Source: Glycine soja
Taxonomy: Eukaryota; Streptophyta; Magnoliopsida; Fabales; Fabaceae
Reading direction: 5' to 3'
Length of the DNA: 64,000 bases
Assembly (NCBI RefSeq): GCF_004193775.1
Contig: NC_041009.1
Span: 46,307,534 to 46,371,533, forward strand
Made by a program: the position numbers and the translations under genes. This document shows positions 60,401 to 64,000 of the stretch, one piece after another. The notes beneath the pieces are model-generated. The model saw nothing but the letters and a program-made list of their open reading frames with translations, was not told the DNA's origin and searched no databases. The number at the start of each line of letters is the position of its first letter. The stretch's first letter is position 1.

Positions 60401-60929
60401 AGATGAAAAACATTATTATACTAATTAAAAATATTTCTTTTATTTCATTATTTTTAAAAAATATATATATCCAATTTTCCAACAAATAAAGCTTAAACAT
60501 GTTAGCCCTCTGGTTAGTTTTCTAATATAATCTTATTGGTCAAACTAATGTAAGATAATATAGCAAATCAATCATATTACCCAAGCTTGATCTGTTTCAG
60601 TGTTGGGCACAAATTCATCCAACTGCACTATTGATTGAATCGATGAGTTCAAAGGGTCCAAAAACCAAATATGAGGTTCAAGAGAAACAAGGGCAATTTT
60701 TAAGTAAACACCATTTTCAACAGGAATGAGTAATTGCGAAGGATGCCAATTACATCACTGACAACAGCATACTTATTACTGCAAAAATGTTACAAAATAG
60801 AGGTCCATGACAAATAAATGAAAAATGGCTGCCAAAGCAGCCATCCAGAGGCATAAATCTTGTAAATTTGAATAAAACATTTGCCAGACCTCCAATGAAG
60901 TTTAAATGAGGCAAAAAAACTATAATGAA
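57492..60929. other. Spacer upstream of DUF506 and downstream of MPP beta
   Basis: The first part is the DUF506 leader and promoter. The rest is AT-rich. A repeat-like stretch near 59330-59640 has ATCCCCGT, CCCATTTCC and a GGGTATGTACATACCC palindrome, suggesting a decayed element. An orphan Stowaway-like end occurs at 60305-60319. The last 200 bases include the MPP beta 3' UTR. No gene is seen otherwise. Confidence 0.5.
60305..60319. mobile_element. Orphan Stowaway-like terminus
   Basis: GACCGGAGGGAGTAT is the complement of a TACTCCCTCCGGTC-type Stowaway end. No convincing partner end is visible to its left, so the element is truncated or decayed and its extent is unknown. Confidence 0.4.
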
Positions 60930-63900
60930 CTAATAGCGGTTCCAGTAGGTTCTGCGTCGGAACCAGTTGTAATCAGGCAAACGCTGAATAGGACCCGTGG
61001 CAGCAATAACAACATCCTGCAAGAGAAACATGTGACAAGATCATAAATTCTAAAGAGACATGACACCACTAGAAAGCTCCAAGGAATAAACTAGGTGTCT
61101 CTACTACTAAATAGTAAGGATATGTTTCAATAACTACCTTGTCATAGATAAATCGGTTCGCAACACGTTTAATTGTACTGGCATCAACAGCATCAATTCT
61201 AGCAAACAATTCAGCAAATGGGATTCTTCGACCATATGTGAGTAGCTGAAAACAAAATAAAAGAATGAAACATCAAATGGTAGTGGAGCACATATTGAGA
61301 GAAAGAGGCTTAGTACAAATTGCAAAGGAAAATAGTTAATAACGACATTAATACAGAATGTTACAATCAATAGGCCATTTATTAACTTTAACTAAGTAAT
61401 CATGCTATACAAGTGCCTGCCATCTCAAAGAGTTTTATCTATCACTACCAAGTATTTCACTATCATCTATCACAATTGTCAAACAAACATCTTCATGGGA
61501 ATAATATTCCTAGGAATGTGAATCCCGGGAATACAATTTTATACCTTGAAACAAACACCTCCTAAGTTATAATAAACATTCACCCATGCCCCTCTTACAG
61601 ACTGTTTGGTGAGAGAAATTGGAGGGAGGAGAGAGGAGAGAGGAGGAATTAAGTTGGGTTGTTTGGTAAGAGGGAAAGATGGTGGAAATAATTTTAAAAA
61701 TAATGGAACCCACTATACTATTTCTCACCTATTTCCACCCATCTCTCTACCTCTCTCTTTATCTCTTCAACCAAACATCTCTAATTACCACTTTATTTCT
61801 CACCTATTTCCGTTAACCTTTATTTTTTTCATCCATCTCTCATCTCTACCGAACAAGGCATTCATGAAGTTATGTGTAAGATCTTTTGTACCTGACGACC
61901 AATATCTTCAGCCACTGGGCTTGTTCCATCTATGTGTAGTAGCAGTGAAGATTTCAACTGTAAAAAACAAATTTACAAGTGAATACAGCACTACGAACAG
62001 GAAACAAAAATTAATTGAAAGAATGAAAGTAATTAAACATTCAACTAATTTATGATAAAGATACTAGTAATATAACTAAAAAACAGCATAAATATTTAAA
62101 GAGTATAAATGCACATCAAACAATCCAACAACCTTTGGGCATACCAAAGGCTATATACAAAATGAGCCAAAATGATTGTGAAGGAGGCAATGTGAGCAAG
62201 AAACTCACAAACATCGGATTTCACAATTGTTAACGTATTTTTTAGGGAGCAAAAGTTAACCATCGGAATTTTGCTTAAAAGAAAATATCAGCACTATCAT
62301 GCAATTGCAAATTGAACTTAGCAAAGATATAAAAGATGTGTGGTAAGCATTCTTCCCTACATTAGAAAACAATTTTCAAGCTTATAAACAGCAAAACATG
62401 ACATCAGAAATAGAAAGGCAATGAAAGAGTAAAATGCTGTTGCACGTTCCACTAATAACCTATGAATCAGGTATGACTTTATTTTTTGCTAAAATTGAAT
62501 AAACTTTTAATCCAGTATATCATTAAGTATGAAGCGAATATCAAATTGATTTGCCATCTCACATATATAATCATCAACAATGACTCATTACTTGCAATTG
62601 TATTACCACTGCCAGATCATGTCAGTTTTTCAACTCATGCATATATAATTTTGTATAAACAAGGTTTCAATGAAGACCACACAAAATGTCATCATAAAGA
62701 AAAAGCTAGTGACAGAACAAAATACCCTAACCAGTTTAATCTGAAATTTTCATCATTCAAAATCTGAACCAGTATGCAGATGTTATGTCCAATCATCACA
62801 TATATAATTAAAATCCAATCCTTTACACATAAAATTGAATGTTTTAAAAAGGAAACTACCTCAAGTATTAGACTGAGCCTGTAACAAATTTATGTTGGAT
62901 ATAAGTTCTTCATTATAAAAGTGCATTTAAATGAATTGAGTAGATGCAATATGCTAAACTCATCAAGTGGCTAGACAACATAACTCCAACCATATCTTGG
63001 ACAATAAATACATCCATTCATAAGCGAAGCTTTGTGGTACACAGTACAAGCCAAATTCATTTGTCAGATTCAATTAGCAAACCAGGGAATCAGTAATTGT
63101 AGTAGAAACCCACCTGATTACGAGCACGTGTAACATCATCTTCTGAAACACGATAAGCCAACTTGGTTGTCTCATACATTATTGCATAGGACAAATCATC
63201 CAAGCAATCAGGCTGAAAACACAACAAATTAAGGAGAGAAAAAGGTTTATAATGAAGATATGGATAAAAAGATAAAGAACATAACCTAAAATATACTACT
63301 TTTTCAAACATCAAACTATTAGATCATCCATCACATATTGCTGAGACACTGAAAACCATTTACGTATTTATATTTGCATCACTAATGACATTTCCTTGAG
63401 AGAAAAGGAGTAAAGAAAGGAAGTAAAAAAGTATTATATTTACAAAAACTGAGGGGATAAATGTTCCTCTGCATCAACAAAAACTTGGTGATTTATCCTT
63501 GACTTTTCAGGCAAATCTTTAAAGAAAGTATCGCATGGGCTACTTTGTTTTAAAAAATACCTCTAAGAAAAAACACACTATGTGTTACCTTGGCAACGGC
63601 ATAAACACCAAAAAGACCTGTGTCCTTGTAATTGGTGTTGAAAGCCATAATGCTCTCGGCAACTTCATTAATGCCAATTCGCTGTGCTAACTCAGAACTG
63701 TTTATAGTCAAAACACATTAAGTTAGTATCAGGAGGAGCATTTTTCTTTTTCATTTTTCAGGAAGGGGAAGGGGGGTTCAAGTCACATACCCCATGTGTT
63801 TTCCACCTCCTGCTGCCTTATTCCAAGAACCCAACATAGCTTGCATGACCATGAGAGGAATTGAATCCGGATCCTTCCAAGATGCCCCTTCAAAAGCCAC

Positions 63901-63942
63901 AGCAAATTGAGCTAGGGGAATATCATCATCAAGCATTCTAAC
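60930..63942 (-). CDS. Mitochondrial processing peptidase subunit beta, C-terminal part
   Basis: The C-terminal 206 residues (six exons) of the beta subunit of mitochondrial processing peptidase, an M16 metallopeptidase that removes presequences. In plants it is also a core protein of the cytochrome bc1 complex. Exons in gene order: 63791-63942, 63589-63697, 63114-63212, 61892-61957, 61138-61245 and 60930-61016, all GT-AG with consistent phases. Motifs include LAQFAVAFEGASWKDPDS, MLGSWNKAAGGGKHMG, LFGVYAVAK, CLDDLSYAIMYE, HIDGTSPVAEDIGRQ, LLTYGRRIPFAELFARIDAV and the terminal FRRRTYWNRY. The N-terminal half with the zinc-binding HxxEH and the targeting peptide lies beyond the right edge. Exon 63791-63942 starts at an acceptor, so at least one more exon is outside. 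A MITE sits in the intron between 61245 and 61892. Confidence 0.95.
61598..61860. mobile_element. MITE-like element in an MPP beta intron
   Basis: The left end reads CTGTTTGGTGAGAGAAATTG. The right end, reverse-complemented, reads TTGTTCGGTAGAGATGAGAG. Internal copies of TTGTTTGGTAAGAGG and its complement (ACCAAACATCTCT) make it a nested foldback. AG-rich sequence on the left half is answered by CT-rich sequence on the right. It is about 263 bp and noncoding, and lies entirely inside the intron. Confidence 0.6.
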
Positions 63943-64000
63943 CTGTTTTCAGAGCAACACAGACAGAAATAAGTTATTAAATTTACCAACAAGACAGGTT

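Noticed and set aside
1..64000. CRISPR arrays, prophage, operons, bacterial regulatory sites or a viral insertion
   Set aside because: The window is plant nuclear DNA. No spaced repeat array, polycistronic layout or viral gene was seen.

Overview
This is a stretch of plant nuclear genome, from a dicot and most likely a legume such as soybean. The reasons are multi-exon genes with GT-AG introns, very AT-rich spacers, plant-only gene families (an OXI1-type AGC kinase, a PUB9-type U-box protein, a plastid enoyl-ACP reductase, a DUF506 protein) and a typical plant transposon load (Stowaway-like MITEs, a CACTA end, LINE remnants, a FAR1/MULE relic). The species call is inference. The genes themselves come from translated exons joined at splice sites read by eye.

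Layout, left to right. 0.5-1.1 kb, minus: first exon of a DOMON / cytochrome-b561-type secreted redox protein that continues off the left edge. 4.8-7.0 kb: a graveyard with two decayed LINE 3' ends and an intron-containing ribosomal protein eL32 pseudogene. 8.1-10.0 kb, minus: complete two-exon OXI1-like AGC kinase. 12.5-13.1 kb, minus: broken FAR1-related sequence. 14.2-18.4 kb, plus: complete seven-exon HINT3-like histidine-triad gene. 19.6-21.3 kb, minus: OTP87-like PPR pseudogene. 24.1-26.9 kb, minus: complete two-exon PUB9-like U-box/ARM E3 ligase. 27-39 kb: long spacer with MITEs, an (AT)37 tract, a tandem duplication, a G-box-bearing GC island and a CACTA terminus. 39.2-44.9 kb, plus: plastid enoyl-ACP reductase (MOD1/ENR1) with twelve coding exons and one intron that appears to be GC-AG. 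46.1-49.2 kb, plus: complete SRP9. 49-56.6 kb: repeat-rich spacer including a five-unit array. 56.6-57.5 kb, minus: single-exon DUF506 gene. 60.9-63.9 kb, minus: the last six exons of mitochondrial processing peptidase beta, continuing off the right edge.

The genes do not form a pathway. They are ordinary, separately transcribed nuclear genes with unrelated roles: apoplastic redox, oxidative-burst signalling, nucleotide hydrolysis, ubiquitination, plastid fatty-acid synthesis, co-translational targeting and mitochondrial presequence removal. I found no novel multi-gene system. The most notable points are the GC-AG intron in the reductase gene, four decayed coding relics, a G-box cluster with no recognisable gene, and several foldback or tandem structures in introns and spacers.
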